This document shows positions 42,684 through 51,557 of a stretch of DNA of 63,693 nucleotides, one piece after another. The position numbers and the translations under genes were made by a program. Source of the DNA: a bacterium (lineage in GTDB: Bacteria > SZUA-79 > Acidulodesulfobacterales > Acidulodesulfobacteraceae); the NCBI GenBank assembly GCA_021813525.1, contig JAKAKK010000079.1, forward strand, positions 1 through 63,693, given 5' to 3'. The number at the start of each line of letters is the position of its first letter. Position 1 is the stretch's first letter. The notes beneath the pieces are model-generated. The model did no database searches. It was not told the origin of the DNA and worked only from the letters and a program-made list of their open reading frames with translations.

Positions 42684-44294
42684 ATGGAATTATATTTTTC
42701 CGAAAATTTAAAAAAAATAGACGAAGAAAGCTATTCGTCTTTCGGCTATTCCGAAAATATATTAATGGAAAATGCCGGAGGAGGATGCTACAGGGAGATT
42801 TTAAATTTATACGGAAAAAGTTTTCTTAGACAATCTATAATTACCGTGATATGCGGCAAAGGAAATAACGGCGGGGACGGTTTCGTTCTCTCGAGGTACC
42901 TCTTTAACGCGGGATTTAATCCTAAAACGGTAATCCTTGCCGAAATCGGCTCTTATAAAGGAACAGCAAAGATAAATTTAGACATATTGATAAATCTCGG
43001 CGCAGAAGTGACCGAAATATCGAAAGAAGATAAAATTCCGGTTTTAGGCGTAATTTTAGATAATACGGATATTCTGGCAGATGCGGTTTTCGGCGTAGGC
43101 CTGAACAGGGAAATAAACGGTTTTTTTAAAAAAATTATCGAAATCGTTAACGAAAAGAGCGATTGCGTCAAACATCGCGACATAATCTGCATAGACGTTC
43201 CAAGCGGTTTGAATGCCGATACCGGCGAATTTATGGGCGCGGGCATAAAAAATAACATAAAAAAAGTTCTTACGTTCGGAGGATTAAAAACAGGGTTTTA
43301 TATAAACGCCGGGGAAAAACTGCTTTTAGGCGAAAAAACTGTTTTAATAGACATAAACCAGCCCGCTCAGCTGTTAAAAAAACACCGCGCCGGAATAGAG
43401 ATAATTTTGCCCGAAGAAATCTCCGGGTGTTTTAAAGACAGGAAAAAAACAGGCACTAAATTCGATTACGGGCATCTTCTAGTCATAGCGGGAAGTTCCG
43501 GTAAAAGCGGCGCCGCTTTTATGGCGTCGTATGCCGGATTTAAAGGCGGCTCCGGCCTCGTGACCGCCGCAGTTCCGGCTAAACTTAACGACGTTATGGA
43601 AATAAAAACCGACGAAATTATGACATATCCCGTTTTTGACGACAACGCAGGTTTTTTTAAGGAAAGCGGCGCCGAAATTATAAAAGAAAATTTATTAAAA
43701 GGAAAAAATGCGGCGGTTATAGGACCCGGCATAGGTTTAAGAGAAGAAACCAAAATATTTTTACACAGGCTTCTTCCCGAAATTAAATTTCCGGTTATTC
43801 TCGATGCGGACGCATTGAATATCTTATCTGAAGATACCGCCTTTTTAAAGGAAACGGCAGGTAAAACCGATTTAATACTTACGCCTCATTTTAAAGAAAT
43901 GGAACGTCTTTCAGGCATAGACAGAAGAACAGTAGAAAAAGACCCTATAACCGCCGGGAAAAACTTTGCAAAAGAATTCGGGGTATATTTGATGCTTAAA
44001 GGGTCAAGCATATTTATTTTCGATAAAAACGGGGAGAGGATTTCATTGCAATGCGGACACAGCCCTTTACTTGCAAGCGGCGGAAGCGGAGACGCTTTGA
44101 GCGGACTCATCGGCGCTTTCATCTGCGGCGGTATGAGTTTATATATGAGCATGAAATGCGCGGCGTTTATATTGGTTTATTCCGCAAAAAATCTTGAAAG
44201 CGAATACGGAGATTTTGGCGCCGGCGCGGTAAAAATAACGGAAAATATTCCTAAAGCAGTTAATTTAATTAAAAACCAACAAAAGGAGATATAG
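42684..44294 (+). CDS. nnr: Bifunctional NAD(P)HX epimerase/dehydratase
   Basis: Repairs hydrated NADH/NADPH. N-terminal YjeF_N epimerase (1-~215): ILMENAGGGCYREI, GKGNNGGDGFVLSRYL, DAVFGVGLNREI. C-terminal ADP-dependent dehydratase (~230-536): HLLVIAGSSGKSGAAFMASY, GPGIGLREETK, ILDADALNIL, LTPHFKEMERLSG and the AGSGDALSG-like motif GGSGDALSGLIGA. Length 536 is slightly long. Fourteen bases after acpS; the acpS-nnr order is common. Confidence 0.94.
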   Translation: MELYFSENLKKIDEESYSSFGYSENILMENAGGGCYREILNLYGKSFLRQSIITVICGKGNNGGDGFVLSRYLFNAGFNPKTVILAEIGSYKGTAKINLDILINLGAEVTEISKEDKIPVLGVILDNTDILADAVFGVGLNREINGFFKKIIEIVNEKSDCVKHRDIICIDVPSGLNADTGEFMGAGIKNNIKKVLTFGGLKTGFYINAGEKLLLGEKTVLIDINQPAQLLKKHRAGIEIILPEEISGCFKDRKKTGTKFDYGHLLVIAGSSGKSGAAFMASYAGFKGGSGLVTAAVPAKLNDVMEIKTDEIMTYPVFDDNAGFFKESGAEIIKENLLKGKNAAVIGPGIGLREETKIFLHRLLPEIKFPVILDADALNILSEDTAFLKETAGKTDLILTPHFKEMERLSGIDRRTVEKDPITAGKNFAKEFGVYLMLKGSSIFIFDKNGERISLQCGHSPLLASGGSGDALSGLIGAFICGGMSLYMSMKCAAFILVYSAKNLESEYGDFGAGAVKITENIPKAVNLIKNQQKEI

Positions 44295-44297
44295 CAA

Positions 44298-44771
44298 ATG
44301 ATAACCGCAGGCGATATTATGACTAAAAAGGTAATAGTTTTAAACGAAGAAGACGAAATAAAAAAGGCGGCCGATATTTTTCTTAAAGATAAAATAAACG
44401 CTATTCCCGTGGTAAATGCCGATAAAAAATTATGCGGAATAGTTTCCGAAACCGACCTCGTATATCAGGAATCCAATCTTCATATACCTACGGTTTTTAC
44501 TATTTTCGACAGCATATTTTACCTCGGAACCTCAAAACATTTTAAAGAAGACGTAAACAAAATAACGGCGACTAAAATTAAGGATATTATGAATAAAGAC
44601 GTTTTTTACGCTAAAGAAACGGACGATATTTACGGTCTTGCAACCGTTATGGCGGATAAAAAGTTTTACTCTATTCCCATAGTAAACGACGATAAGGAAA
44701 TTATAGGCGTAGTTTCGAGATACGATATAATCAAAGCGATGACCGCGGCTAAAAATAAATCCGAAAAATAA
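44298..44771 (+). CDS. CBS-domain pair protein
   Basis: A 157-residue protein made only of two CBS motifs (roughly residues 5-65 and 85-155): GDIMTKKVIVLNEEDEIKKAAD with AIPVVNADKKLCGIVSETDL, and IKDIMNKDVFYAKETDDIYG with SIPIVNDDKEIIGVVSRYDI. CBS pairs bind adenine nucleotides such as AMP, ATP or c-di-AMP. No effector domain is attached, so it probably regulates another protein. AAGGAGAT precedes the ATG. A target is not evident; the c-di-AMP synthase gene lies 5 kb upstream. Confidence 0.9.
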   Translation: MITAGDIMTKKVIVLNEEDEIKKAADIFLKDKINAIPVVNADKKLCGIVSETDLVYQESNLHIPTVFTIFDSIFYLGTSKHFKEDVNKITATKIKDIMNKDVFYAKETDDIYGLATVMADKKFYSIPIVNDDKEIIGVVSRYDIIKAMTAAKNKSEK

Positions 44772-44777
44772 TTTTGT

Positions 44778-45248
44778 ATGCCGGACGTTAAACTGCAGGA
44801 GTTTGAAACTTTTGAATCGGATTCCCCTGAAAATACCGAATTAATTGCCGGGGAATTTGCGAAACAGTTAAGACCTTCCGATTTTATCGCTTTAAACGGT
44901 CCTCTGGGAGCCGGAAAAACGAAATTTACCTCTGGAATTATACGTTTTTTTTGCGGAGATACGATTGCGGCAAGCCCTACTTATTCTATAATGAATCATT
45001 ACCGGTGCGGCGGCATTAACATAGACCATTTCGATTTTTACAGGCTGAAGAACGTTTACGACCTTGAAAGCTGCGGATTTTTCGATTCGCTTGAAGGCGG
45101 AAGCCTGACTATAGCCGAATGGACGGATACGGTAAAAATAGACTACGGAAAATATGCGGCTGGAAATTATTATTCTATAAATATCGGGATAATCGGCAGT
45201 AAAAAAAATAAAGAAAAAAGAAATATAAAAATAGAAAAAATTTTATAA
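44778..45248 (+). CDS. tsaE: tRNA t6A synthesis ATPase TsaE
   Basis: P-loop ATPase required for N6-threonylcarbamoyl-adenosine at tRNA position 37. Walker A LNGPLGAGKTKFTSG near residue 45, then SPTYSIMNHYRC, HFDFYRLKN and ITIAEWTD-type ending (LTIAEWTDTV). Length 156 is typical. It sits 6 bases after the CBS protein gene; TsaB/C/D are not in the window. Confidence 0.92.
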   Translation: MPDVKLQEFETFESDSPENTELIAGEFAKQLRPSDFIALNGPLGAGKTKFTSGIIRFFCGDTIAASPTYSIMNHYRCGGINIDHFDFYRLKNVYDLESCGFFDSLEGGSLTIAEWTDTVKIDYGKYAAGNYYSINIGIIGSKKNKEKRNIKIEKIL

Positions 45249-45281
45249 ATACAATATAATTATAGTTTTGGAGGTTAATTT

Positions 45282-46718
45282 TTGGAAAAGTTCGACGTTT
45301 GCATTATCGGAGGCGGTCCAGCCGGGTACGTAAGCGCATTAAAGTGCGCCATTAACGGCTTGTCCGCGGCAATTATCGAAAAAGAAAGATTCGGCGGCAC
45401 CTGCCTGAACAGGGGATGCATCCCGACGAAAGTTCTTTATTCTAAGGCGAAATATCTGAAAAGGCTTAAAGAACCTGAACGGGGTTTTTTCGTAAGCGGA
45501 TTTAATTTTAATTTCGACGAGATAATAAATTATAAAGACGAGGTTGTGTCTGTCCTCACAGGCGGCGTCGAAAAATTATTAAAGGCAAGAAAGGTTAATA
45601 TTTTTTACGGCGCAGGAAAAATTGCCGGTAAAAACGGGACGGCCTTTAGGGTAGAAATAAATGCAAAAGACGGTTTAAACGCCGAAATTTCGGCCGATAA
45701 CGTTATCGTAGCTACCGGCTCGGTTCCTCTTATGATACCGTCTTTTAACATAGACCATAAAAATATAATAACCTCCGACGAAGCCCTTTCGTTAAGGACT
45801 ATACCCGGGTCGCTGATTATAATAGGCGCAGGCGTCATAGGATGCGAATTTGCTAATATTTTTTCGGAATTCGGTTCTGAAGTCAAAATGATAGAGCTTT
45901 TACCGTCTATTCTTTCTACGGAGGACAAGGAAATTTCTAAATTTATTCAAAAAAATTTCAAGTCCCGCAATATAGATATAATGACCGGCGCGGAAGTCGC
46001 AGGCATTAAAGCTTTAGGCTCAAACGGAAAAACCGGCGCGGAAGTCGAGCTAAAAACAGGCGAAAGGTTAGAAGCGGAAAAAGTGCTTGTTTCAATCGGC
46101 AGAAAATTGAATACGTCCGGTTTAGGACTCGAAGAAACCGGGGTAAAATTGGACAAGAGGGGAAAGATCGAAACCGATGCTCGTAACGAGACGAATATTA
46201 AAGGAATTTATGCCTGCGGCGACATAACGGACGGACCTATGCTTGCGCATAAGGCATCCTACGACGGGATTATCGCGGCCGATAATATTGCCGGAATTAT
46301 TAAAGAAAAGGATTACGCGGTTCTTCCATGGTCGGTATATACAAATCCGGCCGTAGGAACCGTCGGCCTAAAAGAAGGCGATGCCGGACTTTCGGAATTA
46401 AAATATTCCGTCGGACGTTTTTCTTACGCCGCAAGCGGAATGGCGCTGGCCATGGAAGAACCGGAAGGTTTTTTAAAGGTTATTACTGACGAAAAATCGA
46501 AAAAGATTTTAGGCGCTACCGGAATCGGCGCGGACATTCCGGAGCTTATTGCCGAAATAGCTTCGTATATGCATTTCGGGGGAACGGTCTTCGATATCGA
46601 ATCGACCATACATTCCCATCCCACTCTTTCGGAGATAGTTCCCGAATCGGCTTTAGATTCTATCGGAGAAGCCATACACAAGGTTAACCCGAGAACGGCA
46701 AAAAAGGATAAACCTTAA
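45282..46718 (+). CDS. lpd: Dihydrolipoamide dehydrogenase
   Basis: Flavoprotein disulfide reductase that reoxidises dihydrolipoyl proteins with NAD+. FAD site CIIGGGPAGYVSALKCA, redox disulfide C41/C46 in GGTCLNRGCIPTK, NAD site IIIGAGVIGCEFAN, and the C-terminal catalytic His-Glu pair in HSHPTLSEIV. TTG start with TGGAGG upstream. No 2-oxoacid dehydrogenase genes accompany it, so the natural partner could be GcvL or LbpA of the sHdr locus 16 kb away; this is inference. Confidence 0.94.
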   Translation: MEKFDVCIIGGGPAGYVSALKCAINGLSAAIIEKERFGGTCLNRGCIPTKVLYSKAKYLKRLKEPERGFFVSGFNFNFDEIINYKDEVVSVLTGGVEKLLKARKVNIFYGAGKIAGKNGTAFRVEINAKDGLNAEISADNVIVATGSVPLMIPSFNIDHKNIITSDEALSLRTIPGSLIIIGAGVIGCEFANIFSEFGSEVKMIELLPSILSTEDKEISKFIQKNFKSRNIDIMTGAEVAGIKALGSNGKTGAEVELKTGERLEAEKVLVSIGRKLNTSGLGLEETGVKLDKRGKIETDARNETNIKGIYACGDITDGPMLAHKASYDGIIAADNIAGIIKEKDYAVLPWSVYTNPAVGTVGLKEGDAGLSELKYSVGRFSYAASGMALAMEEPEGFLKVITDEKSKKILGATGIGADIPELIAEIASYMHFGGTVFDIESTIHSHPTLSEIVPESALDSIGEAIHKVNPRTAKKDKP

Positions 46719-46753
46719 TATAATAATATACAAATATAAGGAAAAAATAATTT

Positions 46754-47974
46754 ATGGCGTTGATAGTTCAAAAGTTCGGCGGCACTTCTATGGGAAGCAT
46801 AGAAAGGATAAAACAGGTCGCGAAACGCGTAATAAAAGAAAAGCTTGCGGGCAACGACATCGTGGTCGTCGTAAGCGCTATGAGCGGAGAAACCAACAGG
46901 CTCTTGGACCTTGCCGTTAAAATGGGCGGACGCCAGGACGATATGGAAACAGACCTGATAATATCCAGCGGCGAACAGATTAGTTCGGGGCTTTTATCGC
47001 TGGCTCTAAAAATCGAAGGTTACGATGCCGTTCCGCTTCTAGGGCATCAGGTAAGAATTGCTACGGACGAATCTTACGGGAAGGCAAGAATATCTTCGAT
47101 AGATTCGGATAATATATATAAAATGCTTAAAAACGGTAAGATCGTGGTAATAGCCGGATTTCAGGGGATTGATTCAAACGGATTTATTACTACGCTCGGC
47201 AGAGGCGGTTCGGACACCACCGCGGTTGCCGTTGCGGCGGCCGTTAAAGCCGACAGGTGCGATATATATACGGACGTGGACGGAGTTTACACCGCCGACC
47301 CTAGTATCGTTCCTGATGCGCGGCGTTTAGACGTGGTATATTTCGACGAAATGATTGAAATGTCGAGTCTCGGCGCTAAAGTCCTGCAGATAAGGTCGGT
47401 GGAATTTGCCATGAAATACGGCGTAAACTTATTTGTTAAATCGACTTTTACCGAAGGAAAAGGAACCCAAATAAAATTTTTAGGAGACGATAAGGATATG
47501 GAAGAATTGCAGGTTTCAAGCGTTGCATGCGATAAAGACGAAGCTAAAATTTCTATCAGGGGGATTCCCGACAAGCCCGGCATTGCGGCTAAAATTTTTT
47601 CGAGAATATCGGATGCCAATATAGTAGTGGATATGATTATACAAAATATTTCGGTGGAAGGGCATACCGATTTGACTTTCACGGTGTCTAAAAAAGATTT
47701 AAAAAAAGCCCTTGAAATAACAGACGGCCTTGCAAAAGAACTCGACGCAAAAGAGGTAATAAGCGACGATAAAATTGCCAAAATCTCGGTTATAGGGGTC
47801 GGCATGCGAAACCATTACGGAACGGCTTCTACTATGTTCGACGTTCTCGCTAAAGAAAATATAAATATTATGATGATTTCAACGTCAGAAATTAAAATAT
47901 CGTGCGTTATAGACGCCAAATATGCCGAACTTGCCGCAAGAATACTCCATGATGCGTTCAATCTCGGCAAATAA
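46754..47974 (+). CDS. lysC: Aspartate kinase
   Basis: First step of the aspartate family pathway (lysine, threonine, methionine). LIVQKFGGTSMGSIERIK at the N-terminus, TLGRGGSDTTAVAVAAAVKA, and two C-terminal ACT domains (about 270-330 and 345-406, with PDKPGIAAKIFSRISDANI and GIGMRNHYGTASTMF-like sequence) for feedback inhibition. Single-function enzyme of 406 residues, monomeric Lys/Thr-sensitive type. The next gene cimA uses 2-oxobutyrate-related chemistry for isoleucine. Confidence 0.96.
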   Translation: MALIVQKFGGTSMGSIERIKQVAKRVIKEKLAGNDIVVVVSAMSGETNRLLDLAVKMGGRQDDMETDLIISSGEQISSGLLSLALKIEGYDAVPLLGHQVRIATDESYGKARISSIDSDNIYKMLKNGKIVVIAGFQGIDSNGFITTLGRGGSDTTAVAVAAAVKADRCDIYTDVDGVYTADPSIVPDARRLDVVYFDEMIEMSSLGAKVLQIRSVEFAMKYGVNLFVKSTFTEGKGTQIKFLGDDKDMEELQVSSVACDKDEAKISIRGIPDKPGIAAKIFSRISDANIVVDMIIQNISVEGHTDLTFTVSKKDLKKALEITDGLAKELDAKEVISDDKIAKISVIGVGMRNHYGTASTMFDVLAKENINIMMISTSEIKISCVIDAKYAELAARILHDAFNLGK

Positions 47975-47987
47975 AAAATTTAAAAAT

Positions 47988-49634
47988 ATGAATTCGGATA
48001 AAAATAAAAATTCCAACAGTGCAAAAACCGGCTTCGTAGAAGTTTACGATACTACTTTGAGGGACGGGACGCAGGGAGAAGGGTTCTCTCTGTCTATAGA
48101 CGATAAATTAATGATAACCGACATTTTAGACGAACTGGGCATTAATTTTATTGAAGGCGGGTTCCCCGCATCTAATCCGAAAGACAAAAAATTTTTCGAT
48201 GCGGCTTCGAAAAAAACTTTAAAAAATTCTAAATTAACCGCATTCGGGAGCACCAGAAAGAAAAATAACAAGGCAAAAGAAGATGCCGGATTAATAGTAC
48301 TCGGTGAAACCGATACGGAATATATTACTATTTTCGGCAAATCCTGGGATATGCACACCGAAAACGTTTTAAAAATATCTTTAAACGAAAACTTAGACAT
48401 TATATCGGATTCGGTAGAATTTCTAAAATCGTGCGGGAAAAAAGTATTTTTCGATGCGGAGCATTTTTTCGACGGGTTTAAGGATAATGAAGATTATGCC
48501 GTAAAAACTATAAATGCAGCACTTTCGGCAGGAGCGGATAAAGTAGTTTTGTGCGATACGAACGGGGGCTGTCTGCCCGACGATATCCATAAAGTCTTGA
48601 ATAAACTTAAAATAGCGCACAAGATAGACATAAACCGCCTCGGAATCCATACCCATAACGATACCGACTGCGCCGTAGCAAATACGATTGCCGCCGTTCT
48701 TGACGGCGTCAGACACGTTCAGGGAACTATAAACGGCTACGGAGAAAGAACCGGAAACGCAAATTTATCGTCTATCATACCCAATTTAGAATTAAAAGCC
48801 GGATTTAAAACTATAGGGAGGGAAAAACTTAAAAATCTCCTTAAAGTAAGCAGGTTAATAGACGAAATTTCAAACAATACTCCTGTTAAAAATATGCCTT
48901 ACGTAGGAGAAAGCGCATTTGCCCATAAAGCCGGCCTTCATGCAAACGCCGTATTAAAGAATCCTTCTTCCTACGAGCATATCGACCCTTCGCTTGTAGG
49001 AAACGGCAGAAGGTTCTTAATTTCCGATTTATCGGGCAAGAGCAATATAGAAGCCAAGGCAAAAGAGCTGGGATTAGACATCGGCGTTCTTTCGGCTGCC
49101 CGCGAAGCGGAACTTTTGGATAAAATTAAAGAACTGGAAAGTTTAGGATTTAATTTCGAGAGCGCCGACGGGTCTTTTAAAATCCTTTTAAATAAATATT
49201 CATCCGAAGACTTTAAAAATAAGGAATATTTTAAGCTTATATCTTTTAAGGTAAATACAGAAAAAGCATCCGCTCAAAACATTTTCAGCGAAGCCGTCGT
49301 TATGATAGAAGTTAAAGGTAAAACCGAACATACGGTTGCCGTCGGAAACGGTCCGGTAAACGCTTTAGACAACGCTTTAAGAAAAGCGCTCGTAAAATTT
49401 TATCCGGTGCTGGACGAAATGAAACTTACCGATTTTAAGGTGAGGGTTATAAGCAGTAAAACAAAATCGGGGACAGCTTCTTATGTAAGGGTGCTAATAG
49501 AATCTTCCGATAAAGAAGAAAAATGGACGACCATGGGCGTATCGGAAAACATTATAGAGGCGTCTTATATCGCTCTTGCAGACGGCATAATTTATAAATT
49601 GGACAAAGAACAAACGGCCGGAGGACAGGCATAA
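47988..49634 (+). CDS. cimA: (R)-citramalate synthase
   Basis: Condenses pyruvate and acetyl-CoA to citramalate, opening a threonine-independent isoleucine route. It belongs to the DRE-TIM metallolyase family: VEVYDTTLRDGTQGEGFSLS, HTHNDTDCAVANTIAA, HVQGTINGYGERTGNANL. The C-terminal regulatory (LeuA-type) domain is about residues 380-548. An ATG at 47988 is preferred: upstream ATGs (47922, 47955) would overlap lysC and add nonconserved residues, though no strong ribosome site is seen. The CimA rather than IPMS assignment follows the QGEGFS and GYGERTGN signature. Confidence 0.9.
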   Translation: MNSDKNKNSNSAKTGFVEVYDTTLRDGTQGEGFSLSIDDKLMITDILDELGINFIEGGFPASNPKDKKFFDAASKKTLKNSKLTAFGSTRKKNNKAKEDAGLIVLGETDTEYITIFGKSWDMHTENVLKISLNENLDIISDSVEFLKSCGKKVFFDAEHFFDGFKDNEDYAVKTINAALSAGADKVVLCDTNGGCLPDDIHKVLNKLKIAHKIDINRLGIHTHNDTDCAVANTIAAVLDGVRHVQGTINGYGERTGNANLSSIIPNLELKAGFKTIGREKLKNLLKVSRLIDEISNNTPVKNMPYVGESAFAHKAGLHANAVLKNPSSYEHIDPSLVGNGRRFLISDLSGKSNIEAKAKELGLDIGVLSAAREAELLDKIKELESLGFNFESADGSFKILLNKYSSEDFKNKEYFKLISFKVNTEKASAQNIFSEAVVMIEVKGKTEHTVAVGNGPVNALDNALRKALVKFYPVLDEMKLTDFKVRVISSKTKSGTASYVRVLIESSDKEEKWTTMGVSENIIEASYIALADGIIYKLDKEQTAGGQA

Positions 49635-49636
49635 AA

Positions 49637-50281
49637 ATGGTAGATTTCGACGATATAAAAGAAATTGGATTTTTTAAAGCGTTATTTTTAACATGGAGAA
49701 AATCTCTTTTCAGCCCCGAAGTATTTTATAAAGAACTAAACAACACCGAAGCCAAAGAAGAAAACGGCATATCGAAGCCTTATTTTTACGCGTTGCTTTT
49801 TACATACATAAACTTAGTATTTTCTTTCTTTTGGGAAGTAATTTTTTTTAAGATAGGATTTTATAAAAACTATGCCGTCCTGCCTAAAATACCTCTTTTT
49901 TTTACAAATAAAAGTTTTTTAGACATATATATAATTATCGGAATCGTCTTTCTTTTACTGCTTCTGGGGATGTTATACACGATTTTCCTAATTCTTTTAA
50001 CTATTATAATACACGGGTTCGTAATGCTGTTCGGCGGAAAACAGGGCATAAGAAATACTTTCAGGATAATCGGCTATGCTTCCGGCGTAGGAATTTTTTC
50101 GATATTCCCTATATTCGGATACAACATATCGGCGGCCTGGTTTGCGGCATTATTGATTATCGGTATTAAAGAAACCAACGGGCTTTCGACGCCTAAGTCT
50201 ATTTCGGCTCTTCTCCTGCCTTTTATTTTTATATCCCTTATACTGGTAGCCTTTTTTATAAAAATTTTAGCCGCAAGATAA
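49637..50281 (+). CDS. Yip1-like polytopic membrane protein
   Basis: A 214-residue protein with about five hydrophobic segments and a soluble N-terminus (FFKALFLTWRKSLFSPEVFY). The pattern KSLFSPEVFYKEL, HGFVMLFGGKQGIRNTFRII and a final long hydrophobic tail fits the Yip1/YIF1 membrane domain family. Function is unknown. Two bases after cimA, so it is cotranscribed. It ends 49 bases before the convergent aldolase gene. Confidence 0.75.
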   Translation: MVDFDDIKEIGFFKALFLTWRKSLFSPEVFYKELNNTEAKEENGISKPYFYALLFTYINLVFSFFWEVIFFKIGFYKNYAVLPKIPLFFTNKSFLDIYIIIGIVFLLLLLGMLYTIFLILLTIIIHGFVMLFGGKQGIRNTFRIIGYASGVGIFSIFPIFGYNISAAWFAALLIIGIKETNGLSTPKSISALLLPFIFISLILVAFFIKILAAR

Positions 50282-50330
50282 TGACGGACAAAGATATGCC
50301 CGCAATGACTGACGGGAACGGCGGCACGGT

Positions 50331-51257
50331 TTAAATCCTGCCCGACGAGCCCAGAACCTTCATTCTTTCTCTTATGACTTCTATGACGTAATCTCTTGCG
50401 GGACCGAAAATCTTTCTCGGGTCTATTTGCGATTTATCCGTCGCGACGCTTTCCCTTACTTTTGCCAAAAAAGCAATGCGCAGGTCGGTATCGGTATTGA
50501 CCTTATTGATACCGAATTTTACCGCTTCTTTTAAAATATCGAACGGAACTCCTTTTGCGCCCTTTAGATAGCCTCCGAATTCCTCGAATCTTTTAGAAGC
50601 CGCTTCGGGGACAGATGAGGCTCCGTGAAGCACGAGCGGAATGCCCGTTAGTTCTTTAACTTTTTTTAATCTTTCAAAATCTAATTTTGCTTCTCCTTTA
50701 AATTTAAAAGCTCCGTGCGAAGTGCCTATTGCTGGAGCAAGGAAATCTACGCCGGACGATTCGACAAAATCGTGCGCTTCGGCAGGGTTGACTAAGACGG
50801 CGTCTCTTTCTGCAACGGAAACGTTGTCTTCCACGCCTTGAAGCCTTCCAAGCTCAGCCTCCACGGAAATACCGACCGGATGGCAGATGCCTACTATCTG
50901 CTTAGTCATTTTAAGATTTTCTTCATAAGGAAAATGCGATGCGTCTATCATAACCGAAGTAAAACCCGCTTTTACAGCCGTCATTACGGCTTTTATATTT
51001 GAACCGTGGTCGAGATGTAGGGCGGCGGATATCCGGGGATGAGCATCCGAAAGCGTTTTAACCATGGAGTAGAGCATTTCCGCGCCGGCATATTTCATGG
51101 CGCCTTCGCTCGCCGCTATTATAATCGGCGATTTTTCGGAATCGGCGGCGGCGAATATTGCCTGCAAAAATTCCATATTGTTGGCGTTAAAAGCTCCGAC
51201 GGCATAACCGTTCTTGTTTGCATCGTCGAGAATTACTTTTGCGGAAATCAACGGCAT
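50331..51257 (-). CDS. fba: Class II fructose-bisphosphate aldolase
   Basis: Zinc-dependent aldolase of glycolysis/gluconeogenesis and the Calvin cycle. LHLDHGSNIKAVMTAVKAGF, MIDASHFPYEENL, VEAELGRLQG and VLHGASSVPE supply zinc- and substrate-binding residues. 308 residues, in the short, YdjI/thermophile-like group. GGAGG precedes the ATG. Transcribed against the cimA run, ending 49 bases from the Yip1-like gene; upstream of it is tRNA-Sec on the same strand. Confidence 0.94.
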   Translation of the reverse strand: MPLISAKVILDDANKNGYAVGAFNANNMEFLQAIFAAADSEKSPIIIAASEGAMKYAGAEMLYSMVKTLSDAHPRISAALHLDHGSNIKAVMTAVKAGFTSVMIDASHFPYEENLKMTKQIVGICHPVGISVEAELGRLQGVEDNVSVAERDAVLVNPAEAHDFVESSGVDFLAPAIGTSHGAFKFKGEAKLDFERLKKVKELTGIPLVLHGASSVPEAASKRFEEFGGYLKGAKGVPFDILKEAVKFGINKVNTDTDLRIAFLAKVRESVATDKSQIDPRKIFGPARDYVIEVIRERMKVLGSSGRI

Positions 51258-51298
51258 TTTAGGTCCTCCAATGAAATTTTATTTTATAATTTTTAATC

Positions 51299-51392
51299 GG
51301 CGGAAGCGTACGGGAATCGAACCCGCCTTGCCCTTATGGGGACAACTGTTGATTTGAAGTCAAAGAGGGGCACCAGCCCTCCAATCGCTTCC
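51299..51392 (-). tRNA. selC: tRNA-Sec (TCA), selenocysteine
   Basis: Reverse strand: acceptor GGAAGCG/CGCTTCC, an extended D-arm (GAGGGC-GCCCCTC), anticodon stem TTGA with loop CTTCAAA giving anticodon TCA, a long variable arm TTGTCCC-CATAA-GGGCAA and T-arm CGGG TTCGATT CCCG. The long variable arm and TCA anticodon identify tRNA-Sec rather than tRNA-Ser. The 3' end reads G-CC-G, so CCA is not fully encoded. About 92-94 bases. A canonical promoter precedes it. Confidence 0.93.
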
Positions 51393-51412
51393 GTATTAAT
51401 TATATCAATAAA

Positions 51413-51441
51413 ATTATATTATACAAACGCATATTATTCAA
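51413..51441 (-). promoter_or_regulatory. Promoter for tRNA-Sec
   Basis: On the minus strand TTGAAT (51441-51436), 17-base spacer, TATAAT (51418-51413). The predicted start falls about 14 bases before the tRNA 5' end. Confidence 0.65.
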
Positions 51442-51557
51442 GTTCTAAAACCTTTATGTTTCGGTTAAATTTTGTATTTTAAATGATATTTTTATATGAT
51501 AAAATATGAATAAACTGTTTTATATTTTCGATTGCGGGATTAAGGTTAAAGGTAAAT

